In this document: piece by piece, positions 26,613 to 35,533 of the stretch | How the letters are laid out: each line of letters opens with the position of its first letter | Numbering within the stretch: the stretch's first letter is position 1 | Origin: Aureibacter tunicatorum | GTDB lineage: Bacteria > Bacteroidota > Bacteroidia > Cytophagales > Cyclobacteriaceae | Length of the DNA: 64,000 nt | Assembly (NCBI RefSeq): GCF_036492635.1 | Contig: NZ_AP025307.1 | Coordinates: 231,323 to 295,322, forward strand | Direction: 5' to 3' | The notes under the pieces: model-generated | Seen by the model: the letters and a program-made list of their open reading frames with translations, nothing else | Databases searched by the model: none | What the model was told of the DNA's origin: nothing | Program-made: the position numbers and the translations under genes

Positions 26613-27594
26613 ATATGTCATCACGCTAGTTGTTGTTTTATTTGTCGGAGCCTTTGAATCGAAGTCTCAAAATGTGATTACAGTAAAACTGCCTGTTTCC
26701 GACATGGAGAGAAGCTTGAAGTTTTATCAAGACGCATTTGATTGCGAAGTTGTATCTGATAAAATATACCAAGGAGATGAAATCGAAGCTATTGAGCAAA
26801 TATTTAATTGCGTGATTAGAGAGGTTGAGTTAAAGTTAGGAGAATCATCATTAACGTTAAAGCAATTTTTATCGCCTCAAGGAAGACCAATTCCATTTGA
26901 TGCAAAAAGCAATGATGTGATATTTCAGCATTTGGCAATAGTTGTTAGTGATATGGATAAGGCTTTCGACAAGTTGACAAAGATGAATGCAGGGCGGATA
27001 TCCAATGCACCTCAAACCTTGCCTAAATGGAACAAAGCAGCTTCGGGAATTTCCGCTTATTATTTTAGGGATCCTGATAACCATCCATTAGAGTTAATCT
27101 ATTTTCCTAAAGGTAAGGGAAAGTCAAATTGGCATGCGAAATCCAAAAAATTATTCATGGGTATTGACCATACCGCAATTGCGGTGATTGATACTGATAC
27201 AAGCTTGAAGTTCTATGAGGACTTTATTGGTTTGAATGTGTTGGGAGGAAGTTTCAATTATGGCAAAGAGCAAGAACATTTGAACGGAGTTCGATATTCT
27301 AAAGTTAGAATAACGGGCTTAGCGAGCGAAAATGTTGATAGACATTCAGGGGTAGAATTTTTAGAATATTTGCGACCGGAAGGTGGAATGCTTTATCCCA
27401 AGGATACTCAAAACAATGATTTCTGGAATTTGCAAACGATCATAGAAGTACCGGATTTGGAAAAGCTCTACAAAAAAGCACAATTTAAAAAAATGAATGT
27501 TTCTGAAGAAGGTATTATAGCATTTGATGGACAACGGTTTTTAGAGCTAAGAGACCCCAATGGTCATCAAGTTTATTTAGTTCAAAAAAAGTGA
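26599..27594 (+). CDS. Exported two-domain VOC (glyoxalase-fold) protein
   Basis: The 331-residue protein has a signal peptide (MKKFKYVITLVVVLFVGAFESKSQ), which is unusual for glyoxalase-fold proteins. Two VOC units follow. The first is VKLPVSDMERSLKFYQDAFDCEV to YYFRDPDNHPLELIYFP, and the second is GIDHTAIAVIDTDTSLKFYEDFIGL to FLELRDPNGHQVYLVQK. Metal-ligand positions His and Glu appear in each half (FQHLAIVVSD, PLELIYFP, DHTAIAV, RFLELRD). Members are metal-dependent dioxygenases, isomerases or resistance proteins. The gene overlaps the aquaporin gene by 14 bases. The substrate is unknown. Confidence 0.85.
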   Translation: MKKFKYVITLVVVLFVGAFESKSQNVITVKLPVSDMERSLKFYQDAFDCEVVSDKIYQGDEIEAIEQIFNCVIREVELKLGESSLTLKQFLSPQGRPIPFDAKSNDVIFQHLAIVVSDMDKAFDKLTKMNAGRISNAPQTLPKWNKAASGISAYYFRDPDNHPLELIYFPKGKGKSNWHAKSKKLFMGIDHTAIAVIDTDTSLKFYEDFIGLNVLGGSFNYGKEQEHLNGVRYSKVRITGLASENVDRHSGVEFLEYLRPEGGMLYPKDTQNNDFWNLQTIIEVPDLEKLYKKAQFKKMNVSEEGIIAFDGQRFLELRDPNGHQVYLVQKK

Positions 27595-27806
27595 TTTGAT
27601 GCAAATGATTTGAAAGTGAATGAATGTGAGTTTTTACTTCTCATTAGCAATGGATTCATAGTGTTTCAAAGATTAATATTTATATATTCGCCAGATTGCT
27701 AAGCAATTTATTTTTTTACGGAGAGTATGATCATTTTTGGAAAATAAATATCCATAAAGTAATATTTTTCGTTTAATTTGGACAAACAAATGAAAGGGAA
27801 TTAGAT

Positions 27807-28994
27807 ATGGGCCAAATCAATGTAGTCGGCATTACTGCGTCTGACGACAGAAATTTTAATGAGGAAGTAAGGTTATTAGTGCAGAAGAATAAAGTTTTTT
27901 TTGGCAGCGAGAAGCAAAAAGAATCGGTAAGGGATTTATTAAGAGAAGATTACCAGTGGAATCTTTTGGATAATGAAAGAGATATTTCATTGGATCACAT
28001 CTTGAAAGAGAAAGAAGATATAGTGATTTTCACTTATGGAGATCCATGGTTTTATGGTATTGGCAGTTATTTACTTGAAAATGTTTCCAAGGATAGAATT
28101 CAAATTTTTGCCCAAAAAAATATCATATTGACTTTATGTCATAAAACGTACACCAATTACAATCGCTTGACAAATATCAACCTTAGTGGTTTGGGCTGGG
28201 AGGTATTGGATGAAGTTTTGCTGGATCAACGTTCATTGATAGGGATTTTGACAGACAAAAATTATTCGCCGGACCAAATTGCGAATCGTATGCAGGATTA
28301 CGGTTATGATAATTACCAAATGATCGTTGGTGAAAATCTGGGCGTGGAAGGAGAGCGTATTCGACATTTGGAAATACAGGAAGCCCAAGACCTGAATTTT
28401 AAGGAATTGAATTGCGTATTGCTTCAAAAGAAATATCATAAGTACCATGATTTTGGTATTGCAGACTTGGATCTGAAAGGAATGCATGGGAGTCGCAATC
28501 AGATCACCAAGATGCCAGTCAGGCTTACTGCTTTGCATGCATTGCACCTTGAAGGCAAATCATGCCTTTGGGAAGTGGGTTACGGCACGGGATCATTAAG
28601 TCTTGAAGCTAAAAGACAGTTTCCAGCACTGAAAGTCATTGGTTTTGAAAGAGAAGAACAGTGTCAGGATCTATTAATAAAAAATGCTCGGAATTTAGGA
28701 ATCCCGGGGGTGAAATCTATTATCGGTGATTTTTTAGATTTGGATTTATCCGAACTGCCTAGGCCTGACGCTGTATTCATAGGGGGACATGATAGAAATG
28801 TAAAGTCGATCCTTGATAAAATACATCATTATCTTAATGACAACGGGATGATTGTTATTAGCACCATTGATAACATTTCTAGAGAGTCATTTTTTAAGTG
28901 GGCGGCTGAGAATAAATATTCTATTAATTATCAAAGTTGCATAAAAGTTGATGCGTATAATGCAGTGGATATAATTTCTTGTCGAAAATCGTGA
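27807..28994 (+). CDS. cobL: Bifunctional precorrin-6Y methylase/decarboxylase-like protein (CbiE-CbiT/CobL)
   Basis: The 395-residue protein has a CbiE-like tetrapyrrole methylase half (residues 1 to about 205, FTYGDPWFYGIGSYL) and a CbiT-like class I SAM methyltransferase half (about 230-395: GSRNQITKMPVRLTALHALHL, LWEVGYGTGSLSLEAKRQFP, DAVFIGG). CobL methylates C5 and C15 and decarboxylates precorrin-6Y in cobalamin synthesis. Length is near normal. The CbiE half is divergent where the family has PSSVSLAFARLG (here CHKTYTNYNRLT). No other corrin gene lies in the window. The role could have drifted, but the domain pair is clear. Confidence 0.85.
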   Translation: MGQINVVGITASDDRNFNEEVRLLVQKNKVFFGSEKQKESVRDLLREDYQWNLLDNERDISLDHILKEKEDIVIFTYGDPWFYGIGSYLLENVSKDRIQIFAQKNIILTLCHKTYTNYNRLTNINLSGLGWEVLDEVLLDQRSLIGILTDKNYSPDQIANRMQDYGYDNYQMIVGENLGVEGERIRHLEIQEAQDLNFKELNCVLLQKKYHKYHDFGIADLDLKGMHGSRNQITKMPVRLTALHALHLEGKSCLWEVGYGTGSLSLEAKRQFPALKVIGFEREEQCQDLLIKNARNLGIPGVKSIIGDFLDLDLSELPRPDAVFIGGHDRNVKSILDKIHHYLNDNGMIVISTIDNISRESFFKWAAENKYSINYQSCIKVDAYNAVDIISCRKS

Positions 28995-29188
28995 TTTGTA
29001 TAATTATTTATAGAAGTCTAAGATGTTTTTAAATATTCAAGGGGGGATAGTCCTATTATAGTTGTAGAAAAATTAAAGGATAGCTTATTTAAGGACAGAA
29101 TATAGATTGAGTTTTTTGTCTTTGTTTTTGATATTGTTTTAGTCTGATTTTAAAGAATGTTTTGTGTTTTTATATAATTGTTTTTATG

Positions 29189-29920
29189 ATGAAAAATTTA
29201 AGGAGTTTTGCCTGGGTTGCTCTCTTAGGCTTTATGCTTTTGGGATGTTACCCGATTGATGATGGAAGGACTTTTGATGAAACTTTTACAACTGTAACGA
29301 ATTACGACACGGATTTCTTCCCGGATAGCACGTACACTTATTCTACTTTTTCTCTTACGGATTCAGTGAAATTGATTGATAGAAAAGACAATATAATTGA
29401 TCCTGAAGAATTTTATGAAAAGGGTGGTTGGAATGACCAGATTTTAGCTCAAATCAGAGAAGGGTTTTTAGCAAAAGGCTATACTGAAGTTCCAAGAGAA
29501 GACAATCCCGATTTTGGAGTAAATGCAGCTGCTGTAGTAACCAAAACTACACAAGTAGGTTGGCTCCCTTGGTACGGACCTGGCTACTGGTACTGGTGGG
29601 GAGGATGGTATCCGCCATACTACCCTTGGAACCCTGGTTATACTTATGCTTATACTTATGAAACGGGTTATTTAATGTTTGAAATGGCTGATGGGGATTC
29701 TTGGCAACAATTTCAGTTGTTCCATGCTCAAAATCCTAACATAAACAGCGTGGACAATTCCGGCCCGCCTCCTGAAGGTTCTCAGCTTAAGTTTAGATGG
29801 CAGGCTATTGTAACTGGTTTGCTTTCAAACAATAATCAGTACAATTATGATCGCATCGAAAGAGGAATCAACGAAGCGTTCGAGCAATCACCATATTTAG
29901 ATAAAAAACAGCCCAAATAA
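29189..29920 (+). CDS. DUF4136-type lipoprotein
   Basis: From ATG 29189 (or the adjacent 29186) the protein has a lipobox LLGC with Cys20. The mature part starts DDGRTFDETFTTVTNYD and matches DUF4136 lipoproteins. Those share a DFxxYxTF-type opening (TDFFPDSTYTYSTFSL), an IREGFLAKGYTEV helix and a C-terminal WQAIVTGLLSN...RIERGINEAF block. The centre carries a Trp/Tyr/Pro/Gly-rich loop (residues about 125-155). The function of the domain is unknown. A barrel gene follows after 11 bases, so they form one unit. The frame runs upstream to a TTG at 29162, which is not used. Confidence 0.85.
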   Translation: MKNLRSFAWVALLGFMLLGCYPIDDGRTFDETFTTVTNYDTDFFPDSTYTYSTFSLTDSVKLIDRKDNIIDPEEFYEKGGWNDQILAQIREGFLAKGYTEVPREDNPDFGVNAAAVVTKTTQVGWLPWYGPGYWYWWGGWYPPYYPWNPGYTYAYTYETGYLMFEMADGDSWQQFQLFHAQNPNINSVDNSGPPPEGSQLKFRWQAIVTGLLSNNNQYNYDRIERGINEAFEQSPYLDKKQPK

Positions 29921-29931
29921 TAAAAAGTAAG

Positions 29932-30618
29932 ATGAAAAAGATAGCAAGTATATTTTCGATCATTTTGATGACTTTGGGCATGGCTAATGCTCAAAATTTT
30001 TCCGCTGATCAAAATCAGCCACAAGAGCCGCAACAGAATCAGCCTTTGACGTACAATGATTATACACCGCCAACGCGGCAAGCTATATGGTCGGTGGATT
30101 ACCAGATGGGATTGACAACAGGCGAAGCAAGAGATTTTGTAAGCAAATATGGAACGCGTGGTTTCAGTGTAAGTGGAGAAGCTTTTATGACGGATAAGAT
30201 TACATTGGGTGGATCCATTGGTTGGAATGGATTTTATGAAAAATTCCCAAGAAGGACTTACCATATTGGAGAAGGGTCTGATATCACAGGGGTAAAGTCC
30301 AATTCAATTTATACATTGCCGATAATGGTAACTGGAGGCTATTATTTTCTTCCTGATGCCTTTATACAGCCGTATGCAAAGTTAGGAGTTGGAGTGGTTT
30401 ACGCTGAGACAAGAACAGATATTGGATACGTGTATGTAGCTGATGAGGAGTGGCGATTTGGCATTACGCCTGAAGTTGGAGTGTATGTTCCTTTTGGAAT
30501 TGATTCTAATGTAGGTTTGATCGCCAAAGCGAAATGGAATGTTGTTTTTTATAATGCCCATGATATTTCAACATTGTCGTATTTCAACTTTAATATTGGC
30601 TTAGGATTTACTTTCTAG
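29932..30618 (+). CDS. Outer-membrane beta-barrel protein
   Basis: The 228-residue protein has a signal peptide (MKKIASIFSIILMTLGMANAQ), a Gln/Pro/Asn-rich linker and an OmpA-like eight-strand barrel pattern: GFSVSGEAFMTDKITLGGSIGW, PIMVTGGYYFLPDAFIQPYAKLGVGVVYAE, GITPEVGVYVPFG, ending NFNIGLGFTF with a terminal Phe. It resembles the outer-membrane-protein beta-barrel class in Bacteroidota. It is downstream of the DUF4136 lipoprotein in one transcript that is closed by an excellent terminator. No function beyond outer-membrane location is supported. Confidence 0.75.
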   Translation: MKKIASIFSIILMTLGMANAQNFSADQNQPQEPQQNQPLTYNDYTPPTRQAIWSVDYQMGLTTGEARDFVSKYGTRGFSVSGEAFMTDKITLGGSIGWNGFYEKFPRRTYHIGEGSDITGVKSNSIYTLPIMVTGGYYFLPDAFIQPYAKLGVGVVYAETRTDIGYVYVADEEWRFGITPEVGVYVPFGIDSNVGLIAKAKWNVVFYNAHDISTLSYFNFNIGLGFTF

Positions 30619-30638
30619 AATAATTAATATTAGATACT

Positions 30639-30668
30639 AAAAGGGCATGCATCACATGCCCTTTTTTT
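30639..30668 (+). terminator. Intrinsic terminator of the DUF4136/barrel unit
   Basis: An 11-bp perfect stem (30639-30649 with 30655-30665), a 5-base loop and seven T residues lie 20 bases after the barrel gene stop. Confidence 0.9.
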
Positions 30669-30786
30669 GTGCAATAAACTTTAGTGAAATAATGCGAAAC
30701 ATATTGAATGATTATTGAGTAAAAAATAATACCTTAAAATATTATTTAACTTTTTGAATTCTTTTTTTGAATTAAACGATAAGATT

Positions 30787-32190
30787 ATGGATGTTCGTGT
30801 GAGATTTTTTGGAGGAGCTGAGACGGTGACAGGATCCAAATATTTACTGGAAATTGACGATAAAAAAATCTTAGTGGATTGCGGTCTTTTTCAAGGACTT
30901 AAAGAATTAAGGCTTAAGAATTGGGATGATATTCCTTTCAACCCTGCTGAAGTGGATTTGGTAGTGCTTACGCATGCTCATTTGGATCATAGCGGTTATT
31001 TGCCAAAGCTAGTGAAGTCGGGCTACGAAGGGGATATTTATTGCACAGAGCCCTCAGTGGATTTGTTGGAGTTGTTGTTGAAAGATTCAGCCAAACTGCA
31101 AGAAGAAGAGGCTGAGTTCGCAAGGAAAAAAGGCTATTCGAAGCATGACAACCCCCAACCGCTATACAATACAGCTGATGTAAAGAAGGTTTTGCCTTTG
31201 CTCAGAGGTTTTGGGTTTGGCAAGACTGTGAATGTTTCCGAAAGAATAAGCATAGTCTTTCATAACGCCGGACATATTTTGGGAGCATCGATAGTCGAGT
31301 TTATCGTGAGAGGTGAGTATCAAACCAAGCGCATAGTTTTTTCGGGTGATTTAGGGCCAAAAGAAGATCCTATCTTATATCCACCGGAGAAAATCAAGGA
31401 AGCGGATATATTATTCATAGAGTCGACATATGGTAATCGAGTGGTGGAGCGTCGCAAAAGCAACGAAGATATCCATAAGATCATAAATGAAACGATGGAT
31501 AAAAATGGAGTTGTCTTGATCCCGGCATTTTCCGTGGGTAGAACGCAAAATATTCTTATTGAGCTTAATCAGATGTTTGTCAATAAGGAGATTCCTGAAG
31601 TTCCGATATTTATGGATAGCCCGATGGCGATTAGAGCTACTGAATTGTATAGGAAATTTGACAAGTATCATAAAATCAATAAAAAAAATTATACTGTGGA
31701 CAAATATTTTGGAGGCTTGATAAGGAATTTGAATATAGTGCAATCCCAAGAAGCTTCTGAAGAATTGAACAACTTTCATGGCAAAGGAATCATCATTTCC
31801 GCAAGCGGAATGATGACTGGAGGACGTATTTTGCATCATTTGTATAATAGGCTAAGAAATACGGAGGACACACTTTTGATAGTAGGTTTTCAAGCAGAGG
31901 GCACGCGTGGACGTAAGATTATAGATGGAGACAAGTTCGTGAGGATATTTGGACAGGAGGTTCCGGTAATGTGCCGAGTTGAGAATGTTAAAGGGCTTTC
32001 CGCTCATGGAGATCAATCGGAATTGCTTGATTGGACATCTGGTTTTGAATCTTCGCCAAAGATGACTTTTGTCGTCCATGGAGAAAAAGAGAGTTCACAA
32101 ACCTTCGCTCAGGTCCTTAATGCAAAATATGGTTGGAATACTTTCGTTCCTAAGTATGGGCAAAGCTTTGAACTGTTCAAAGGGATATAA
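30787..32190 (+). CDS. Metallo-beta-lactamase/beta-CASP RNA-processing-type exonuclease
   Basis: From ATG 30787 (MDVRVRFFGGAETVTGSKYLL) the protein is 467 residues; an upstream TTG (30754) adds unconserved residues. The zinc motif is THAHLDHSG (H63, H65, D67, H68). HNAGHILGAS and SGDLGPKEDPI supply later MBL motifs. The beta-CASP region (STYGNRV, IPAFSVGRTQ, MDSPMA, ISASGMMTGGRILHHL) and the terminal GLSAHGDQSELLDW plus FVVHGE with a C-terminal RMMBL segment are complete. Family members cleave RNA (CPSF73/YsxB-like group). It is the bacterial YSH1-type protein. It is transcribed alone or with the LOG gene 82 bases downstream. Confidence 0.94.
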   Translation: MDVRVRFFGGAETVTGSKYLLEIDDKKILVDCGLFQGLKELRLKNWDDIPFNPAEVDLVVLTHAHLDHSGYLPKLVKSGYEGDIYCTEPSVDLLELLLKDSAKLQEEEAEFARKKGYSKHDNPQPLYNTADVKKVLPLLRGFGFGKTVNVSERISIVFHNAGHILGASIVEFIVRGEYQTKRIVFSGDLGPKEDPILYPPEKIKEADILFIESTYGNRVVERRKSNEDIHKIINETMDKNGVVLIPAFSVGRTQNILIELNQMFVNKEIPEVPIFMDSPMAIRATELYRKFDKYHKINKKNYTVDKYFGGLIRNLNIVQSQEASEELNNFHGKGIIISASGMMTGGRILHHLYNRLRNTEDTLLIVGFQAEGTRGRKIIDGDKFVRIFGQEVPVMCRVENVKGLSAHGDQSELLDWTSGFESSPKMTFVVHGEKESSQTFAQVLNAKYGWNTFVPKYGQSFELFKGI

Positions 32191-32272
32191 GTCTTTAATG
32201 ATTAATAAAGCATTTAGCCCAAGACATTATATTCTTTAATCAAGGTAATTGAAACCTTTAAATTTTTAAACT

Positions 32273-32959
32273 ATGGGAAAAAAACATCATGACTATAATT
32301 TATTGGAGGGAACACAATCAGTAGTCAAGGACTACAAAAGAACCTCTAGAATTGCCAATGAATTTTTGAAAGGCTTCAAGGCCTTTAAAGGCATAAACGA
32401 TTGCATTACTGTTTTTGGATCGGCTAGATTTGGAGAAGATCATAAGTATTATAAACTGGCGATGGAAATGGGAGGAACTATCGCCGATAATGGTTTTAAA
32501 GTAATGACAGGTGGCGGACCTGGTATTATGGAAGCGGCAAACAGAGGCGCTAAGGAAGCAGGAGGAGAGTCCTATGGTTGCAATATCATTTTGCCGATGG
32601 AACAACATGAGAACCCGTATTTGGATAAAATGGTCGAGTTTAAGTACTTCTTCTCAAGAAAAGTGATGTTGATAAAGTATTCATGCGCTTTTGTGCTGAT
32701 GCCGGGAGGTTTTGGAACCATGGATGAAATTTTTGAGACCTTGACATTGATTCAAACAGAGAAAATCAGAAATTTTCCTATTGTATGCATGGGAACGGAA
32801 TATTGGCAAGGATTGATGGATTTTGTGAGAGGGACAATGGTTGAAGAAGGAACTATTTCCAAAGATGATTTGAAATTGGTTTTTGTAACGGATGATCCGC
32901 AAGAGGCGATAGAGTATATTCAAGCGAAAGTAGAGCGAAGAGAATTGATCAAAGCCTAA
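32273..32959 (+). CDS. LOG family protein (TIGR00730-type Rossmann fold, cytokinin riboside 5'-monophosphate phosphoribohydrolase-like)
   Basis: The 228-residue protein contains the family signature PGGFGTMDE at residues 144-152 and the nucleotide loop VMTGGGPGIMEAANRGA at 77-93, with GSARFGEDHKYY earlier. LOG proteins cleave the N-glycosidic bond of nucleoside monophosphates such as cytokinin ribotides or AMP/CMP. The N-terminal 40 residues are an extension typical of the longer Bacteroidota type. Its cytoplasmic role in bacteria is usually nucleotide salvage rather than hormone production. It follows the beta-CASP gene on the same strand. Confidence 0.93.
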   Translation: MGKKHHDYNLLEGTQSVVKDYKRTSRIANEFLKGFKAFKGINDCITVFGSARFGEDHKYYKLAMEMGGTIADNGFKVMTGGGPGIMEAANRGAKEAGGESYGCNIILPMEQHENPYLDKMVEFKYFFSRKVMLIKYSCAFVLMPGGFGTMDEIFETLTLIQTEKIRNFPIVCMGTEYWQGLMDFVRGTMVEEGTISKDDLKLVFVTDDPQEAIEYIQAKVERRELIKA

Positions 32960-32995
32960 TTACAAGGGGATTGAGTCAAGAAATACTCGCTTTGG

Positions 32996-33026
32996 TTGAT
33001 GACTAGATAAAATAGGCATATCTTTG
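32996..33026 (+). promoter_or_regulatory. Bacteroidota-type promoter, TTG-N20-TATCTTTG
   Basis: A -33 TTG (32996-32998; TTTG also at 32991-32994) is 20 bases upstream of TATCTTTG (33019-33026), which fits the TAnnTTTG -7 consensus. It lies about 70 bases before the Omp85-like gene and is the best-matching promoter found in the window. Confidence 0.6.
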
Positions 33027-33093
33027 TTTTTAGCTTTAATTGTAAGTAATAGATATTCTTGCGACTAAGAAGCTATAGAATAATATAAAAACA

Positions 33094-34263
33094 ATGATTG
33101 ATCGATTGAAGTATTTCTTATCTATTTTAGCTTTTATTCTGCCTGTGTCCTTGGCTTTTAGTCAAGACAATGTTGATTCAGAATCTTCTTTGCCTGATAG
33201 CTCGGCGATCAACAAGGTATTGAACCTTGTTGATTATTTGACTATAAAAAAAGAAAAGTACTCGATCACTACTTATCCAGCTCTTGGCTATGCGCCTCAG
33301 ACAGGATTTAGATACGCGATAATTAGTTTTATCAAGTTTAATAATAGTTCTCCGGAAAGCGATCAGTATTATAGGCCATCCAGCATTACTCCTGAAATAA
33401 GTTTTTCCAGCAAGAATCAATTGGCTTTGGAGCTTAAGAGTACTTTGTTCTTTAAAAAAACTTGGATGCTTAATGTAGAATCTGCTTATGAATATTTTCC
33501 GGATTCTTATTATGGCATTGGAGATGAGTTGTTGGAAGAGCCATTGGATTATACTTCCAACAATATTTATTTAAGAGCGGATTTTTCCAGAATTATTGAG
33601 GACAAGTTTTTTGTAGGGATAAAGACAGATTTTCTCAAAACGGATATCAAGGAGGTCAAGACAGCCGATAATCAAAGCGAATTGGCAGATGATTTGATGA
33701 ACCAGTCGGGAGTTTATTTTGGCATCGGCCCTCAACTAATTTACGATACTAGGGACAATACATTGTTTCCTACGGGAGGTTATTATTTAGAAACCAGCTT
33801 TATGTATTATCCTCAATTTTCGAATTCAAGCGATTTTACCAAATTCATTTTTGACGCAAGGAAGTATGTGAAGATCCAATCTTGGAAGAATGTATTGGCT
33901 TTTCAAGCTAAAGCCAGTTCTTCAAGCGGAGGTTTGCCGTTTTTCATGATGTCTAATATTGGAGGAAAAAACGATTTACGAGGAATCGAACATGCAAATA
34001 AATACATTGACAATCAGTCTTTCTTGACTCAAGTTGAATATAGAAGACATTTATGGTGGAGATTGGGAATGGTCGCATTTGCAGGTTTAGGCCAAACAGC
34101 GGACGAATGGAGCAAGATGAATACTGTTGACATGAAATATGTTTATGGCATAGGGGGTAGGTTTAGAATGACTTCCGATGACAGGTTGAATATGAGGTTG
34201 GATGTTGGGTTTGGCCCCAATGGAGATCGAGCATTTTATTTTTCAATCAAAGAGGCCTTTTAG
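33094..34263 (+). CDS. Omp85/BamA-superfamily outer-membrane barrel without POTRA domains
   Basis: The 389-residue protein has a signal peptide (MIDRLKYFLSILAFILPVSLAFSQ). The C-terminal half is the surface-antigen (D15) barrel: YDTRDNTLFPTGGYYLE near 218-234, GGKNDLRGIEHANKYIDNQSF near 289-309 (the VRGF-like L6 motif reads LRGI), and VDVGFGPNGDRAFYFSIKEAF at the end. The N-terminal section gives barrel strands rather than POTRA repeats, so the protein is a stand-alone barrel. Such proteins may be translocation pores or acyl-transfer barrels; the function is unknown. A consensus promoter precedes it. Confidence 0.8.
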   Translation: MIDRLKYFLSILAFILPVSLAFSQDNVDSESSLPDSSAINKVLNLVDYLTIKKEKYSITTYPALGYAPQTGFRYAIISFIKFNNSSPESDQYYRPSSITPEISFSSKNQLALELKSTLFFKKTWMLNVESAYEYFPDSYYGIGDELLEEPLDYTSNNIYLRADFSRIIEDKFFVGIKTDFLKTDIKEVKTADNQSELADDLMNQSGVYFGIGPQLIYDTRDNTLFPTGGYYLETSFMYYPQFSNSSDFTKFIFDARKYVKIQSWKNVLAFQAKASSSSGGLPFFMMSNIGGKNDLRGIEHANKYIDNQSFLTQVEYRRHLWWRLGMVAFAGLGQTADEWSKMNTVDMKYVYGIGGRFRMTSDDRLNMRLDVGFGPNGDRAFYFSIKEAF

Positions 34264-34264
34264 G

Positions 34265-34639
34265 TCATTGTATAGTTAATATCACTCCATAATTGTCAGG
34301 GTCGCGAAGCTCTGTTCCGTGATTTTGCCAGTATGGATTTTTAGGCTTGACAATTGGAGCGTTTAGTTGTCTTGCATTTTTGAGCATGCGATCAATTTCA
34401 TCTTGAGAATCAAGGTAGAATACAATCAAATCATCTTCATCAGGAGTGTGTATCGCAGGTTCATTGGATTCAGTAAATTCCAAGTGCCAATTATTTTCAG
34501 GTTTTCCTAGAAAAATTCCATTGTAATTGGAATGATTTTCAAATTCGCCTAATTTTTTTAAGCCGATAATTTCCGTATAAAATTTCTCAATTAACGCCAG
34601 ATTATTGGTATGTCTGGCATATCTGAATTTCATTCCCAT
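34265..34639 (-). CDS. Small VOC (glyoxalase-fold) protein
   Basis: The 124-residue protein is a single VOC domain: MKFRYARHTNNLALIEKFYTEIIGL opens it, and HGTELRDPDNYGVILTIQ closes it. It belongs to the glyoxalase/bleomycin-resistance superfamily; a metal-binding His and Glu can be seen in RYARHTNN and WHLEFTE. The substrate is unknown and the protein is cytoplasmic. Its stop is one base from the convergent Omp85-like gene stop, with no terminator between. Confidence 0.88.
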   Translation of the reverse strand: MGMKFRYARHTNNLALIEKFYTEIIGLKKLGEFENHSNYNGIFLGKPENNWHLEFTESNEPAIHTPDEDDLIVFYLDSQDEIDRMLKNARQLNAPIVKPKNPYWQNHGTELRDPDNYGVILTIQ

Positions 34640-34740
34640 AGTGTGTTTAGTTTAAGGTAAGTATCAGCTTAAACGTGTTATGAATACGAGGATGTTTCAA
34701 TTTTTGAATTAAAGTTTAATTTTTCGATGCTGTTGTTTAT

Positions 34741-35517
34741 TTAGTCGTATTGCACTCCTCGGTTCAAAGGATTTTTTAAGTCAATCCAAAAAATATCAAA
34801 TTTTTCTTTACTGTCACTTTTGCCATTTTGATTTTCATCTTTTTTGGCATAAATGTACATATAATCTAATCCTGAATCATATTGAGAACTCATTACCGAA
34901 TAATTGGCAGGTATCAATAAGGTTTTGTTTTGTCCATGGATGTCAAAATAGTATAATCTTCTTAAGTCATTTAAGTTAATAAAACCATCTTTATTGGTGT
35001 CTTCATCATAAACCGACACTAAGTAATAATTCCTGCTGATGGGTAAACTATTCAAGGTGTCTTTTGAAAAAGCTGGATAATATAGTGTTCTAATCAACAC
35101 TGGGGATTCAAATAATTTGTTCCGACTTTTAAGACTGTGGTCAAAGTGAGAAATATTAACAAAATTATAACCATACACGGCTGATAAACCCGGCATATAA
35201 TTTCCGTTCCATTCATTTTCACGATCATAGTAATAGGTGTTATGCTCACTCAATGAGCCTATAAACCTTTCTTTATTGTCTTTTCTTTGATTGACTTTGA
35301 ATATAGGTGTAAGGCGATGATCTTTATGATAAGTTTTTAAGATTCGACTTGGCCTAGTTTCAAATAGAAGAGAATCTTTTTTAATTTCATTGATGTCTAC
35401 ATTATCGCTTGAATTTGAAATATCTGGAGTGGCAACAGCAAAGCCTTTTTTGTCTAATTTATTTTTATCGCAGCTTATGAATACAAGCACTGAAAGAATT
35501 AGGAAAAGCTTTTTCAT
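34741..35517 (-). CDS. Lipoprotein with EF-hand-like/dockerin-like calcium loops
   Basis: From ATG 35517 the protein is 258 residues with a lipobox FISC (Cys16). An upstream start at 35571 would run into the preceding gene and is not used. Two Asp/Asn-rich loops stand out: DEDTNKDGFINLNDLRRLYY and KDENQNGKSDSKEKFDIFW. Both follow the DxDxDGxxxxxE spacing of EF-hand or thrombospondin type 3-like calcium loops. The middle has a beta-rich WD-like character (SRNYYLVSVYDED, YDSGLDYMYIYAKKDE). The function is unknown. A 4-helix membrane protein gene precedes it in the same unit (16-base gap). Confidence 0.65.
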   Translation of the reverse strand: MKKLFLILSVLVFISCDKNKLDKKGFAVATPDISNSSDNVDINEIKKDSLLFETRPSRILKTYHKDHRLTPIFKVNQRKDNKERFIGSLSEHNTYYYDRENEWNGNYMPGLSAVYGYNFVNISHFDHSLKSRNKLFESPVLIRTLYYPAFSKDTLNSLPISRNYYLVSVYDEDTNKDGFINLNDLRRLYYFDIHGQNKTLLIPANYSVMSSQYDSGLDYMYIYAKKDENQNGKSDSKEKFDIFWIDLKNPLNRGVQYD

Positions 35518-35533
35518 GTTGAATACGTAAGGG

